64,000 nucleotides of DNA. Source: Byssovorax sp. Lineage in GTDB: Bacteria > Myxococcota_A > Polyangia > Polyangiales > Polyangiaceae. A program made the translations under genes and the position numbers. Below the pieces are notes generated by a model. The model saw only the letters and a list, made by a program, of their open reading frames with translations, ran no database searches and was not told where the DNA came from. Shown here piece after piece: positions 47,628 to 57,309 of this stretch. The stretch covers positions 1 through 64,000 of the forward strand of contig JANYGI010000040.1 in assembly GCA_025362495.1 (NCBI GenBank), given 5' to 3'. Position 1 is the first letter of the stretch. Each line of letters opens with the position of its first letter.

Positions 47628-48377
47628 ATGAAGAGCAGCGGAAACACCATCTTGATCACCGGCGGCGGCACGGGCATCGGTCGCGCGCTCGCCGAGGCGC
47701 TCCACGCCCTCGGCAACGAGGTCATCATCGCCGGGCGCCGCAAGGAGGCGCTCGACGCCGCCACGACGGCCAACCCCGGGATGGCCTCCATGGTCCTCGA
47801 CGTCGAAGATCCCGCGGCGATCAAGGCGTTTGCAGCCCAGGTCACGGCGGCGCACCCCCGGCTCAACGTGCTGATCAACAACGCCGGCATCATGCGGCCG
47901 GAGGACCTGCGGAAGGGCGAGACGGCCGACGCAGAGGCCATGATCGCTACCAACCTGCTCGGCCCGATCCGCCTCATCGCCGCGCTGCTGCCGGCGCTGC
48001 AGAAGCAGGCTCACGCGACGATCATCAACGTATCGTCGGGGCTTTCGTTCGTGCCGCTGGCGCTGACGCCGACGTACTCGGCGACGAAGGCGGCGCTCCA
48101 CTCGTACTCGCAGTCGCTCCGGCACCAGCTCAAAGGCACCACGACGGAGGTGATCGAGCTGGTGCCCCCGGGCGTGCAGACCGATCTCATGTCGGGCCAG
48201 GCGGCGAACCCGCAGATGATGCCTCTCGCGGAGTACATCGCCGAGGTGATGTCGCTCCTGAAGTCGCAGCCCGATGCCCCGGAGATCTGCGTGCAGCGCG
48301 TGGGCTTCCTCCGCTTCGCCGAGGCGCAAGGCCGCTTCGACGCCACCTTCGACATCCTCAATAGCCAGCATCGCTGA
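47628..48377 (+). CDS. Short-chain dehydrogenase, DltE-like
   Basis: A 249-aa NAD(P)-binding SDR: TGGGTGIG (11-18), NNAGIM, and active-site Ser in NVSSGLSFV with YSATKAALH carrying the catalytic Tyr and Lys. The C-terminal extension FAEAQGRFDATFDILN is seen in DltE-type SDRs. Good ribosome-binding sequence (GAGGAG) and ATG at 47628. Substrate unknown. Divergent from the aldo/keto reductase. Confidence 0.92.
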   Translation: MKSSGNTILITGGGTGIGRALAEALHALGNEVIIAGRRKEALDAATTANPGMASMVLDVEDPAAIKAFAAQVTAAHPRLNVLINNAGIMRPEDLRKGETADAEAMIATNLLGPIRLIAALLPALQKQAHATIINVSSGLSFVPLALTPTYSATKAALHSYSQSLRHQLKGTTTEVIELVPPGVQTDLMSGQAANPQMMPLAEYIAEVMSLLKSQPDAPEICVQRVGFLRFAEAQGRFDATFDILNSQHR

Positions 48378-48383
48378 GGCGCT

Positions 48384-48644
48384 TCACCGCGCCTTCGCGC
48401 GGCGCGCGGGGGCGGCCTCGACGGCGAGCGCCGCCTTGGTCACGAGGCCGCGGACGAAGCTCGCCACCGGCTCGCTGTCGGTCGCTCGCAGCCAGACTCC
48501 GCGGCTCGTGAGGACCAGGCCGCGCGCCTGGCGCACGACGAGATCCTGGACAATGAGGGCATGTGCCCCTATAGTCCGGGGGCCATGGAAATCGCTCTGC
48601 CGCCGAGCCTCGTCGATCTCGAAAATGGGCATATGCCTGTGCAT
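48384..48644 (-). other. Possible short gene antisense to the MFS start
   Basis: An 86-codon frame with protein-like text (ALIVQDLVVRQARGLVLTSR, then FVRGLVTKAALAVEAAPA) convergent with the SDR. It could be a small orphan protein or the remnant of a regulator. No ribosome-binding site or family; it overlaps the MFS start by about 12 bp. Confidence 0.25.
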
Positions 48645-50167
48645 GGATCTGCCGCGGGCTCCGGCGAGTCGGACCGTCGGCGCGGCGATCTCGCGGTGCT
48701 GCTCACCGCCTCGCTCGTGTCGTCGCTGATCATGCTCGACTCGAACATCGTGGCGGTGTCGCTCCCGGCGATCGCGCGCTCGCTCCAGGCCCGCTTCGCC
48801 GACGTCGAGTGGGTGATCAGCGCGTACCTGCTCACGTTCGCGTCGCTGCTATTGCCGGCGGGGGCGCTCGCCGATCGCTTCGGTCGAAGGCGCGCCGTGG
48901 TCGTCGGGCTCGTCGTCTTCTGCGCGGCGTCGGCAGCGTGCGGGGCGGCCGAGAGCGCCCTGATCCTGGCCTCGCCCGCGCGGCCCAGGGGCTCGGTGGG
49001 GCTCTGCTCCTGACGTCGTCGATTGCCGTGCTCGGCCACACCTTCGACTCCGGGCCTCGACGGGCTCGGGCCTGGGCGATCTGGGGCTCTGCGCTCGGAG
49101 TGGCCATCACCTCGGGGCCGATCGTGGGCGGGGTGATCACCTCGTATCTCGGCTGGCGGTGGGCGTTTCTCATCAACGTTCCTCTCTGCGCGCTGCTCCT
49201 CGTCGCGACGCTGAGGTTCGTGTCGGAGTCGCGCGATCCGGCGGTGGCGAGGCCCGATACGCTGGGTGTGCTCGCGTTCACGGCGGCGCTCTCGCTGATG
49301 ACGTGGGCGCTGATCGAGGCCAATGGCGGGGCTCCCGTCGCCTGGACGCTGGCCCGCGGCGTCGGCGCGCTGCTCTTGCTGGTCGTGTTCGTTCGCGTCG
49401 AGCGCCGCCACCCGCGACCGCTGATGGATCTCTCGCTCTTCGAGAGTCGCACCTTCCTCGGCGGTGGCATCGCGATGCTCGGCTACGCGGCTGGCGCGCA
49501 GGTGCTCCTCTTCTATCTGCCGCTCTATCTCCAGAGCTCGTTTGGCCTCTCCGCGCTGCGCGCGGGCCTCGGGATGCTGCCGTTCGCGTTACCGCTCTTC
49601 GTCGTGCCTCGCCTGGCGGGGTGGCTCGCCACGCGAGTGTCGGCGCGCGCGCTGCTCGCGCTCGGCATGACGGTGGTCGTGGCGGGTGATCTGGCGCTGG
49701 CGCTCACCGCATCTTCGCTGAGCTACCCTTCGTTTGCCGTGGCGATGGCGATCGCAGGCTGCGGCGCGGGGCTGCTCAACGGCGAGACGACGCGGGTGCA
49801 GCTCGGCGCGGCGCCCGCCGATCGCGCCGGGATGGCCTCCGGCGTCTCGGCCACGACGCGGTTCGTCGGGCTCCTGGTGGCGATAGTGGCTTTCGGCGCC
49901 GTCCTCTCGCGCACGGCCGCGCTCTCGTTTGCTCCTCCAGGCATCGAGTCGACGGGCGTCTCGGCCCTGGCCAAACGGGTCATCGCCGGCGACGTGCCAG
50001 GCGCCGTCGCCAGCGCGCCCGAGGCGCTGCGCGAGGTGGTCGAAGGCGCCGCCCGCCGCGCGTTTGCGCAGGGATTCGCGGCGTCGGCCCTGCTCGGCGC
50101 GGGGCTCGCGGGGCCCGCTCTCGCGGCGATCCTCGTCGTGCTCCCGCGCCGACGATTGACATCCTGA
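48633..50167 (+). pseudogene. DHA2-type MFS drug transporter with a one-base frameshift
   Basis: The first frame carries an N-terminal 14-TM-type MFS half-start (LDSNIVAVSLPAIARSLQ, ALADRFGRRRAVVVG) up to about 48975; the second frame resumes exactly with AAQGLGGALLLTSSIAVLGH and continues through the rest of the protein to 50167. Between TCG and CCC one base is missing relative to the frame that would read LASARAAQGLGG. Intact, the protein would be a roughly 510-aa efflux pump. ATG 48561 is an alternative start. Might be a sequencing error. A MarR-family gene follows. Confidence 0.8.
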
Positions 50168-50220
50168 GCACCGGACCGCATACCCGGGAGCCCACGAATC
50201 GTGATCGCGAGAGAGATGGT

Positions 50221-50667
50221 ATGGACATGAAGACCGCAGATATCCAGTGCACGTGCCTCGCCGTCCGCCAGGCGGCCCGCCAGATAACGCAGCTCTACGA
50301 CACCGAGCTCGGCCCGAGCGGGCTGCGCGTGACGCAGTACTCGGTGCTCTCGATGCTCGACCGCGCCGGCTCGTCGAGCCTGCAAGACCTCGCCGCCGCG
50401 ATGGTGATGGACCGCTCGACGCTGGGCCACAACCTGAGGCCGCTCGAGCGCGACGGGTTGATCAAGCTCGCCGTCGACAGGAGCGACAAGCGCACGCGGC
50501 GGCTGGAGCTCACCGCGCGCGGGAAGGCCAAGCTCGACGAGGCGCGGCCGCTGTGGCGCGGCGCCCAGGAGCGCTTCGACGCGAGCTACGGCGCCTCGTC
50601 GGCAAAGGAGCTCCGGGCCGTCCTCCGCCGCGTCGTCGACAGCACCCAGCAAATACAGGATCCATGA
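50221..50667 (+). CDS. MarR-family transcriptional regulator
   Basis: A 148-aa winged helix-turn-helix repressor. Features are the dimer helix VRQAARQITQLYDTELG, the HTH SSLQDLAAAMVMDRSTLGHNL and the wing LAVDRSDKRTRRLELT. Gene position between an efflux-pump gene and a hydrolase suggests it sensed a toxic compound and controlled both; its stop overlaps the hydrolase start (ATGA). ATG 50227 is an alternative start. Confidence 0.93.
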   Translation: MDMKTADIQCTCLAVRQAARQITQLYDTELGPSGLRVTQYSVLSMLDRAGSSSLQDLAAAMVMDRSTLGHNLRPLERDGLIKLAVDRSDKRTRRLELTARGKAKLDEARPLWRGAQERFDASYGASSAKELRAVLRRVVDSTQQIQDP

Positions 50668-51790
50668 TGCCTCGACTCCCCCTCGCAGCGTTGATGATCG
50701 GCCTCGCGGCGTGCCACACCGGGCCCGCGCCGGCGTCGCCCGAGCCCGCCGCGCCGGTCGTAGACACGGCCTCTCCTCTGCCTCTCGATCATCACGACGC
50801 GACGTACGCCGACTATCGCTTTCGCGACGGCGAGACGATCCCCGCGCTGCGCATCCATTACTCGACCCTCGGCGCGCCGAGGCGGGATGCTGCCGGGAAG
50901 ATCGCCAATGCCGTGCTCGTCCTCCACTGGACGAGCGCCAGCAGCGCCGCGCTCCAGACACCGGAGTACGCGAGCGCGCTCTATGCGCCCGGGAGGCCGC
51001 TCGATCCAGCGAATCATTACTGGTGTTCATCGACAGCGTCGGACACGGTCGCTCCAGCAAGCCGAGCGACGGCCTCCACGCGCGCTTCCCGAAGTACGGC
51101 TATCGTGACATGGTCGACATCCAGCACAAGGTCGTGAGCGAGGCGCTCGGGATAACGCACCTCCAGGCCATCATCGGCCTGTCGATGGGCGGGATGCACG
51201 CCTGGCTCTGGGCCGAGGAGTACCCCGACGAGGTCGAGGCGATCTTGCCCGTGGTGTCGCTCCCGACGCGCATCGCCGGGCGTAACCTGGTCTGGCGGCG
51301 GATCGTGGCGCGGGCGATCCGCGCCGAGCCGGAGTGGAATGGAGGCGACTACACCCACGCTCCGCGCGGCTGGGTCGAGGCGTTCCCGCTCTTCCGGATG
51401 ATGCTCGACGGCGTACCGCATTTGCAGGCGACGATCCCGGATCGCGCCGCCGCAGATGGCTTCATCCAGGCCGCGTCCGGCGTGGCCGCGACGATGGATG
51501 CCAACGACGCGCTCTATTCGCTGGAGTCGTCGGAGGACTACGACCCCGAGCCCGGGCTCGCCCGCGTCCACGCCAAGGTGCTGGCGCTGAACTTCTCCGA
51601 CGATGAGTTCAACCCCGTCGCGCTCCGCGCGCTCGAGCGCCTCACGCCGAAGGTCGCGAGCGCGCGGTTCGTCGTTCAGCCGGGGAGCGACGCGTCGTTC
51701 GGGCACCTCACGCAGGCGCACCCGGGCCTGTGGGCCGATCACGTCGGCGAGCTGATGCGCGAGCTCGACGCGCCCCGCGGCGCGCCGTGA
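50664..51790 (+). pseudogene. MetX-like alpha/beta hydrolase lipoprotein with a one-base frameshift
   Basis: Reading from ATG 50664: signal MPRLPLAALMIGLAAC, then ADYRFRDGETIPALRIHYSTLG and PLDPANHY. Text then continues in another frame: LLVFIDSVGHGRSSKPSDGL, the nucleophile elbow GLSMGGMHAW, Asp in LNFSDDEFNP and His in FGHLTQAHPG. A single missing C at about 51020 (TAC-TG for TACCTG) explains the break. Otherwise the protein would be a full-length homoserine-acetyltransferase-fold hydrolase. Confidence 0.8.
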
Positions 51791-51803
51791 TCGCGCGGCC
51801 CGT

Positions 51804-52514
51804 TCACTTCAGCTCGACGAGCTTCGGCGACTCGCGCACCACGCGCGCGACGGCCTCTTGACCGAAGAACTCCAGCACCGTCTGCACGCGGAGCTTCTGC
51901 TCGTTGGTGGCGCGCGCGAGCGACTCCTGCGTGCCGACCTGGAGCTCCATGAGCTTCTTGATCTCGGCGATCTCCGCGTCGAGCTTGATCACCCGCGCGC
52001 GCGCGTCCGAGAGCACGCTCTGCGTCTGGGCCTCGCCGTGCTTGATGAAGGCGTCGAGCGCCTGGATCTCCTGCGCGCCGGTCTCGATGATCTGATCGAC
52101 CGGGATCCCGAAGGCCTTCATCGAGGCCTCGACGATCTGCTTCTTGATCTCTTTCGGCGTCTCGGTCGGGAGCGACTGGAGCAGCGTCAACGCCTTCTCC
52201 ACGCGCTCTTGCTCGGCGTCGTCGATCTCCGCGGAGCGGTAGACCTGCGCGAACACCGACGCCGTCGGCGTGCTGCCAGCGACGATCTTCGGCGCCGAGG
52301 CGTTGAGCTTCACCGCGGGCGGCGGAGGCGCGGCGGGCGCGGCGGCCGGCGCGGAAGCGCGGCCACGCGCGGGGGCGGCAGGGGCCGCAGCGGCGGCCTT
52401 TTTCTCGTACTTTTCGATCAGCTCGTCGGTCGTCGCCTCCGGCTCCTGGCCTTCATCTTCACGAACGACGAACCATCCCATCACGGTCTCGCCGAGACCC
52501 TTCTTCGAGCTCAT
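51804..52514 (-). CDS. Coiled-coil hypothetical protein
   Basis: A 236-aa protein. N-terminal 35 residues are conserved-looking (KKGLGETVMGWFVVREDEG), a 45-residue Ala/Pro low-complexity stretch follows, and the C-terminal half is a long helix with heptads (ARARVIKLDAEIAEIKKLMEL). No signal. It shares a 64-bp divergent promoter region with the membrane coiled-coil gene at 52579. Not recognised. Confidence 0.65.
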   Translation of the reverse strand: MSSKKGLGETVMGWFVVREDEGQEPEATTDELIEKYEKKAAAAAPAAPARGRASAPAAAPAAPPPPAVKLNASAPKIVAGSTPTASVFAQVYRSAEIDDAEQERVEKALTLLQSLPTETPKEIKKQIVEASMKAFGIPVDQIIETGAQEIQALDAFIKHGEAQTQSVLSDARARVIKLDAEIAEIKKLMELQVGTQESLARATNEQKLRVQTVLEFFGQEAVARVVRESPKLVELK

Positions 52515-52578
52515 GCGCGCATTTTCGCTCCATCCGGGCCTTTCGTGCGTCGAAAATCCTCACTATGCTGCGCCGACC

Positions 52579-53412
52579 TTGAGCACCAAGCCCCAGCGGG
52601 GCCCCGAGGAGCCGCCGTACGCGCGCTACGCGTTCCTCAACCCGTACAACCTCTCGCTCCTCGCCGGCGCGGGCGTCGCGGCCGCGGCGACAGGCCACTG
52701 GTGGATGGCCGTGTGCGGCGCTGCCGGCGAGGCCATGTGGATGCTCTTCGCCCCCGACTCGAAGCTGCTCCAGCGCACGTGGTTCGACAAGGTGTGGTCA
52801 GAGGCGCGCGCCGACGCCGACCAGGCGGCGCTCGACGCCAAGCTGAAGCAGCTCGAGCCCATGGATCGCGAGCGCGTGCTCTTCCTGCGCGAGCAGAAGA
52901 AGCGGATCCACCAGCTCGCCGCGGAGAACCCGTCGCTCACCGTCGAGCTCATGGGCGAGGAGCTCGCGAAGCTCGACGGCCTCCTGAACGACTTCACCGA
53001 TCTCGCGCTCGAGTGCACGCGCGGCGAGCGTCACCTCGCGACCATCGATCTGAAGTCGATGGAGAACAGCTGGCACCTCTACCGCGGCCAGGTCGAGCAG
53101 ATGCCCGAGGGCGACAAGCGCCGCGCCGTCGCCAAGAAGAACATGCAGGTGCTCGAGCAGCGCCGGAACCGCTGGGACGACCTCCGCAAGAGCGCGCAGA
53201 CGGCCCGCGGCCAGATGGACTTGATGGAGAACACCTTCAAGCTCCTCGGCGACGAGATCGTCACCATGTCTTCGCCCGAAGATCTCGGCGTCCGCCTCGA
53301 AGATCTCCGCATCGGCGTCGAGGCCATCCGCGAGGCCACCGTCGACGAGGGCGAGGTCTTCGAGGACCTCGAAGAGCAGCAGATGGAGCAGGAGAAGAAG
53401 GCGCGGCGGTAG
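52579..53412 (+). CDS. Membrane-associated coiled-coil protein
   Basis: About 277 aa from a TTG at 52579 (LSTKPQRG). Two close hydrophobic segments lie at about residues 22-50 (NLSLLAGAGVAAAATGHWWM). Most of the rest is a long coiled coil (DRERVLFLREQKKRIHQLA, GDKRRAVAKKNMQVLEQ). The head-to-head partner at 51804 is also coiled-coil, so the two may interact at the membrane. Function unknown. Confidence 0.65.
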   Translation: MSTKPQRGPEEPPYARYAFLNPYNLSLLAGAGVAAAATGHWWMAVCGAAGEAMWMLFAPDSKLLQRTWFDKVWSEARADADQAALDAKLKQLEPMDRERVLFLREQKKRIHQLAAENPSLTVELMGEELAKLDGLLNDFTDLALECTRGERHLATIDLKSMENSWHLYRGQVEQMPEGDKRRAVAKKNMQVLEQRRNRWDDLRKSAQTARGQMDLMENTFKLLGDEIVTMSSPEDLGVRLEDLRIGVEAIREATVDEGEVFEDLEEQQMEQEKKARR

Positions 53413-53463
53413 GCCGGTACAGCGCTATTCCCCTGCGCTCGGGCTCGGGCGTAGGATGCCCGC

Positions 53464-53853
53464 ATGGCCCTCAAGCAGATCCACAACAAGTTCAAGATTT
53501 TCACCGGCGCCCTCGCCGCCGACAAGACGATTGGCGCGCTCGCCGATCAGATCACGAGCTTCGCCGCCGAGCACAAGATCGCGGCCAAGAGCATCGGCGT
53601 CGAGTACCTCGAGTCGGCGAAGAAGCTGATCATCACCCTCGGTTATCGCGAGGCCGGCGCCGACGTCGAGACCTACGGCATCAAGGTCAACACCGTCTCG
53701 CTCGGCAAGATCAACGGCCTCGAGAGCGGTGACGTGTCGCGCCTCGAAGCGGCGATGACCGACGCGTGCGAGAAGATCGACAACATCATCTGCCACGAAC
53801 TCTACATCACCGACGACGGCGACTTCCTCGTCGTGTTCATGAGCCGCGCGTAG
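53464..53853 (+). CDS. Small hypothetical protein
   Basis: A 129-aa alpha/beta protein (FKIFTGALAADKTIGALADQ, EYLESAKKLIITLGYREAG, ending DGDFLVVFMSRA). It has no signal peptide or metal motif; it resembles small conserved proteins found in myxobacteria but I cannot name a family. It ends 21 bp before the broken P450 gene; not evidently in one unit with it. Confidence 0.7.
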   Translation: MALKQIHNKFKIFTGALAADKTIGALADQITSFAAEHKIAAKSIGVEYLESAKKLIITLGYREAGADVETYGIKVNTVSLGKINGLESGDVSRLEAAMTDACEKIDNIICHELYITDDGDFLVVFMSRA

Positions 53854-53874
53854 ATCGGATCGAGCCCTCACATC

Positions 53875-54792
53875 ATGAGCTTACCCCCGGGGCCCTCGGC
53901 GCCCGCCATCGTCCAGACTCTGCAGTTCCTGGCGTCGCCCGTGCTCCGGGGGCAAGGGCTCTGGAAGCGCTACGGTGACGTGTTCACCGGAAAGAACTCG
54001 GCGCTCGGAACGCTGGTGATGATCGGCGATCCCGAGATCGTGAAGCAGATCTTCAGCGGCGATCCCGCCGCGCCGAGCTCGCGTCGAAGTCCGGCCCGAG
54101 GCGCGACGACGTGCTGACGATGCTCCTCGACGCGAAGGACGAGCAGGGCGAGGGCCTCTCGGACACGGAGCTGCGCGACGAGCTGATGACGGTGCTCGCC
54201 GCCGGCCACGAGACGACGGCGACCGCGCTCTGCTGGGCCTTCGAGCGGATCTTGAACCACCCCGACGTCGAGGATCGGCTCCGCGCCGAGCTCGCGGGCG
54301 TGGCACCGCGCGGTCACCGCCGACGATCTCCCCCGGCTCGAGTACCTCGACGCGACCATCAAAGAGGTCTTGCGCATGCGACCGGTGATCACCACCGTCG
54401 CCCGCAAGCTCACCCGACCCGTCAAGATCCGTGAGTGGGAGATCCCCGCGGGGATCCTGGTCGCGCCCGCGATTGACATGATCCACCGGCGCGAGGACCT
54501 CTATCCCGAGCCGGACAGCTTCAAGCCCGAGCGTTTCCTCGGCAAGAAGCCGGACCCGTACACGTTCTTCCCCTTCGGCGGCGGCACGCGGCGCTGCATC
54601 GGGATGGCCTTCGCGCAGTACGAGATGAAGATCGTGCTCGCCACTGTCCTCGGCCGCGCGAAGCTGGCGCTGCCACGCCCCGGCGCGCTCGCCGTCGAGC
54701 TGCGCGCCGTGATCTTCGCGCCCGAGGGCGGGACTCGCGTGGTCTTCCAGAGGCGCCTCGTCGCGCCGACAGCGCACGTCGCCGCCGCCTGA
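53875..54792 (+). pseudogene. Cytochrome P450 with an internal deletion and a frameshift
   Basis: The N-terminal part (GLWKRYGDVFTGKNSALGTL, then DPEIVKQIFSGDPA) runs to about 54070. The next text in a different frame (LASKSGPRRDDVLTMLLDAK, then AGHETTATALCWAFERIL) corresponds to a position about 160 codons further along a normal P450. A second frame change at about 54300 precedes ATIKEVLRMRP (ExxR) and the heme loop FFPFGGGTRRCIGMAF. Helices B to G, which hold the substrate pocket, are missing, so no active P450 is possible. Confidence 0.85.
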
Positions 54793-54938
54793 TCGGTGGC
54801 CCGAGTCACGGATTCGCCTCCGAGGTAACACCTCACCTCGGCGGGGCTGGGCGCGTCGATCGCTGCTACGAACGATTTGTCCTCAGCGGCAAGAACAAGT
54901 ACCCTCCCGCGAATCGCGAGCTGGGGAGCGAGCTCGAG

Positions 54939-55421
54939 GTGCTGCGCCAGGCGCTCTTCGCCGATCGCGAGAAGCAGCTCGTGCAGCGCATCGACGCGGC
55001 CACCGCGGATCTGCTCCACAAGATCGAGGTGATTGACGAGCAGCGCGCGCTGATCGCCGGCCTCACGTACCCGATCTTGCAGGTGTGGGACGGCGTGCTC
55101 GCCGCGGTCCTGGTCGGCGATCTGACCGAAGCCGCGATGACCGATCTGACCTTCGCCCTGCTCTCGCGGGTGCAGACCGCGCGCGCTCATCACGTGATCC
55201 TCGATTGCACCGGCGTGCCCAGCCTCAGCGTGTCGCAGGCCGCAGACCTCGCGCGCCTCGTCGCCGCCCTGCGGCTGCTCGGCTCGCAGCCGATCCTGGT
55301 CGCCCTGTCCCCCGCGGTGGCGCAGCAGCTGGCCTCGGAGTCCAGCGCCCTCGCCGGCGCGCGCGTCCTGCAAACCCTGGCCGACGCGCTGGAGCGGGTC
55401 GTCGGTCTGCGCCGGCTCTGA
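54939..55421 (+). CDS. STAS-domain protein of the RsbR type
   Basis: A 160-aa protein with a GTG start. A short coiled N-terminal helix (AATADLLHKIEVIDEQRALI) precedes a STAS domain: PILQVWDGVLAAVLVG, VILDCTGVPSLSVSQAADL (phosphoacceptor Ser region) and LLGSQPILVALSPAVAQQLA. RsbR/RsbS-like proteins form stressosome scaffolds that bind the RsbT kinase. No RsbT or RsbS gene is near, so partners must be elsewhere. Confidence 0.85.
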   Translation: MLRQALFADREKQLVQRIDAATADLLHKIEVIDEQRALIAGLTYPILQVWDGVLAAVLVGDLTEAAMTDLTFALLSRVQTARAHHVILDCTGVPSLSVSQAADLARLVAALRLLGSQPILVALSPAVAQQLASESSALAGARVLQTLADALERVVGLRRL

Positions 55422-55575
55422 TTCCCCTGCTCGCGCGGTCCGGGGCAAAGCATTCGGCGGCAACCAATCCTGACATCAAGCAGGGTTCTTCGTGAGGCTT
55501 CCGTCGGGTCGGCCTGCCCGCTGACTTCCGGAATGCTTCGTGCGAAGATGAGACCTCCCGCATCGGAGGTGCACC

Positions 55576-56484
55576 ATGCTTCGAATCGAACGGTTGGCGC
55601 TCGCGCTGTCGATCACGGGCCTGTTTCCGCTGGGATGCGGGGGCGTGGTCACGACCGGCGGCGCGGGCGGAGCGAGCACGACGACCTCGAGCGGCACCGG
55701 CGGAGCGGGCACGACCGCGTCGAGCGGCACGGGCAGCGCGAGCAGCAGCAGCACAGGCGGGGGGTGCGGCGATTGCGGCGGCTTCACCTGCTGCGGGACG
55801 ACCTGCATCAACAAGAACAACGACATCAAGAACTGCGGCGGGTGCAACGTCGTGTGCCCGGGGCCGAACCCCTTTTGTGACAATGGCATCTGCGGCAAAC
55901 CGCCCTGCGCGGCGGGGTCGACCTGCGACGCCGCCGAGCTCTGCTGTGGCTCCAGCTGCTGCAAGGCGGGGGAGCTCTGTTGCGAGGTGCCAGGACCGGT
56001 GGCGATGGGCCCGATCTGCACGCCGCCTTCGTCGGACGGCACCTGCGCCAAGGGCTGCCTGGCGTGCGTCTGCGCCTCCCCCGATACGCCGATCGCCACG
56101 CCGCTGGGAGAGCGGATGATCGCCGAGCTCGCCCCCGGAGATCTCGTGTACACCGTGCGCGGCCAGGCGGTGGTGGCCGCGCCGATCCTCCGCGTCAACA
56201 AGATCGCCGCGCACGATCACCACGTGATGCGAGTGACGCTCGACTCGGGCCGGGTCCTCGAGATCAGCCCGCGCCACCCGACCGCCGAGGGGCGTATCTT
56301 CGGCGATCTCCGGCCCGGCGATCGCCTCGACGGGGCCCGCGTCGTCGAGGCGACGTTGATCCCGTACACCCACGCGTTCACGCACGATATCCTCCCCGAC
56401 TCCGACACGGGGACGTACTTCGCTGGAGGGGTGCTGATCGGCAGCACCCTTCACGGCCGCGTGGACGTGAGCCTCCCGCGCTGA
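55576..56484 (+). CDS. Cys-rich lipoprotein with a C-terminal Hint domain
   Basis: A 302-aa lipoprotein (SITGLFPLGC, lipid Cys21) with a Ser/Thr/Gly linker, then a Cys cluster: CGGFTCCGTTC, NCGGCNVVC and CCGSSCC (residues 64-163). The C-terminal Hint (hedgehog/intein) domain starts at Cys166 (CASPDTPIATPLG), runs through HHVMRVTLDSGRVLEISPRHP with a block-B-like His234, and ends TYFAGGVLIGST. Hint domains self-process at Cys1; here the usual terminal HN is replaced by GS, so branch resolution by Asn cyclisation is absent. GGAGG precedes the ATG. It may release or cross-link the N-terminal domain at the cell surface. Confidence 0.75.
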   Translation: MLRIERLALALSITGLFPLGCGGVVTTGGAGGASTTTSSGTGGAGTTASSGTGSASSSSTGGGCGDCGGFTCCGTTCINKNNDIKNCGGCNVVCPGPNPFCDNGICGKPPCAAGSTCDAAELCCGSSCCKAGELCCEVPGPVAMGPICTPPSSDGTCAKGCLACVCASPDTPIATPLGERMIAELAPGDLVYTVRGQAVVAAPILRVNKIAAHDHHVMRVTLDSGRVLEISPRHPTAEGRIFGDLRPGDRLDGARVVEATLIPYTHAFTHDILPDSDTGTYFAGGVLIGSTLHGRVDVSLPR

Positions 56485-56490
56485 GACGCG

Positions 56491-57309
56491 CTACAGCGTG
56501 CGGAACTTGGCCTTGATCTCGCGCTCCAGCGCCACGAACGTCGGCAGCGACTGAACGTCGGCCTTCCAGGCGAGATCGAGCTCGACCAGATCGTACGTCG
56601 CCTGGATGCGCGCCCCGGGGATGAGCGTGCCATCCGGCTTCCGGTCGCGACCGAGCATGTACAGAGTGTCACTCACCGCCATGGCCGCGCGGATGTCGTG
56701 CGTTATCACCACGATCGTGTTGAGCTCGTGCAGGTTGGCCACGTCGACGAGGAGCTTCATCACGTCTTCCAGGGCGGCGGGATCGAGGCCGCTGAAGGGC
56801 TCGTCCATGAGCAGGAGCTGGCGCGGGACGACGAGCTGCTGCGCTATCGCGACGCGCTGCTTCTGGCCGCCCGAGAGCTGCGCCGGGTAGAACGAGGCGC
56901 GCTCGGTCAGGCCAAAGACCTTGAGCAGCTCCTTCGTTCGCTTGCGCGACTCCGCGCCGTCGAGCCCGCCGATCGCGCCCGCGAGCTCCAGGTTCCCCTC
57001 GACGGTGTGGTGACGGAGCAAGGGATAGTCCTGGAAGACGACGCCCACCGAGCCCGCCTCGAGGGGCTTGCCGTCCTTGCCGAGCACCGCCCCCGAATTG
57101 GGGGCGTCGAGGCCCGCGAGGATCCGCAGCACCCTTGTCTTGCCGACGCCCGAGGGACCGAGGAGAGAGACAATCTGCCCTGTCGTCGTGCCCTCGCGGA
57201 CCCAGTCGATGACCTCGAAGCTCACCCCGTCGAGGATGAGCGATCCTCCCAGCGTGAGCTTGAGGGCCTTGACGTCGAGGAGGACCTCACCGCGCGTGGC
57301 GGCGTTCAT
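56491..57309 (-). CDS. ABC importer ATP-binding protein
   Basis: A 272-aa ATPase. Walker A GPSGVGKT (51-58), signature LSGGQKQRVA, Walker B LLLMDEPFSG and the switch His in ITHDIR are present; the sequence resembles the nitrate/sulfonate/taurine (SsuB/TauB) subgroup. The gene start overlaps the permease stop (ATGA). It would power import of the solute captured by the protein ending at 58108. Order of transcription is binding protein, permease, ATPase. Confidence 0.92.
   Translation of the reverse strand: MNAATRGEVLLDVKALKLTLGGSLILDGVSFEVIDWVREGTTTGQIVSLLGPSGVGKTRVLRILAGLDAPNSGAVLGKDGKPLEAGSVGVVFQDYPLLRHHTVEGNLELAGAIGGLDGAESRKRTKELLKVFGLTERASFYPAQLSGGQKQRVAIAQQLVVPRQLLLMDEPFSGLDPAALEDVMKLLVDVANLHELNTIVVITHDIRAAMAVSDTLYMLGRDRKPDGTLIPGARIQATYDLVELDLAWKADVQSLPTFVALEREIKAKFRTL

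Noticed and set aside
48633-50167. Programmed frameshift in the MFS gene
   Set aside because: No slippery heptamer or downstream structure at 48975; a one-base deletion explains it more simply.
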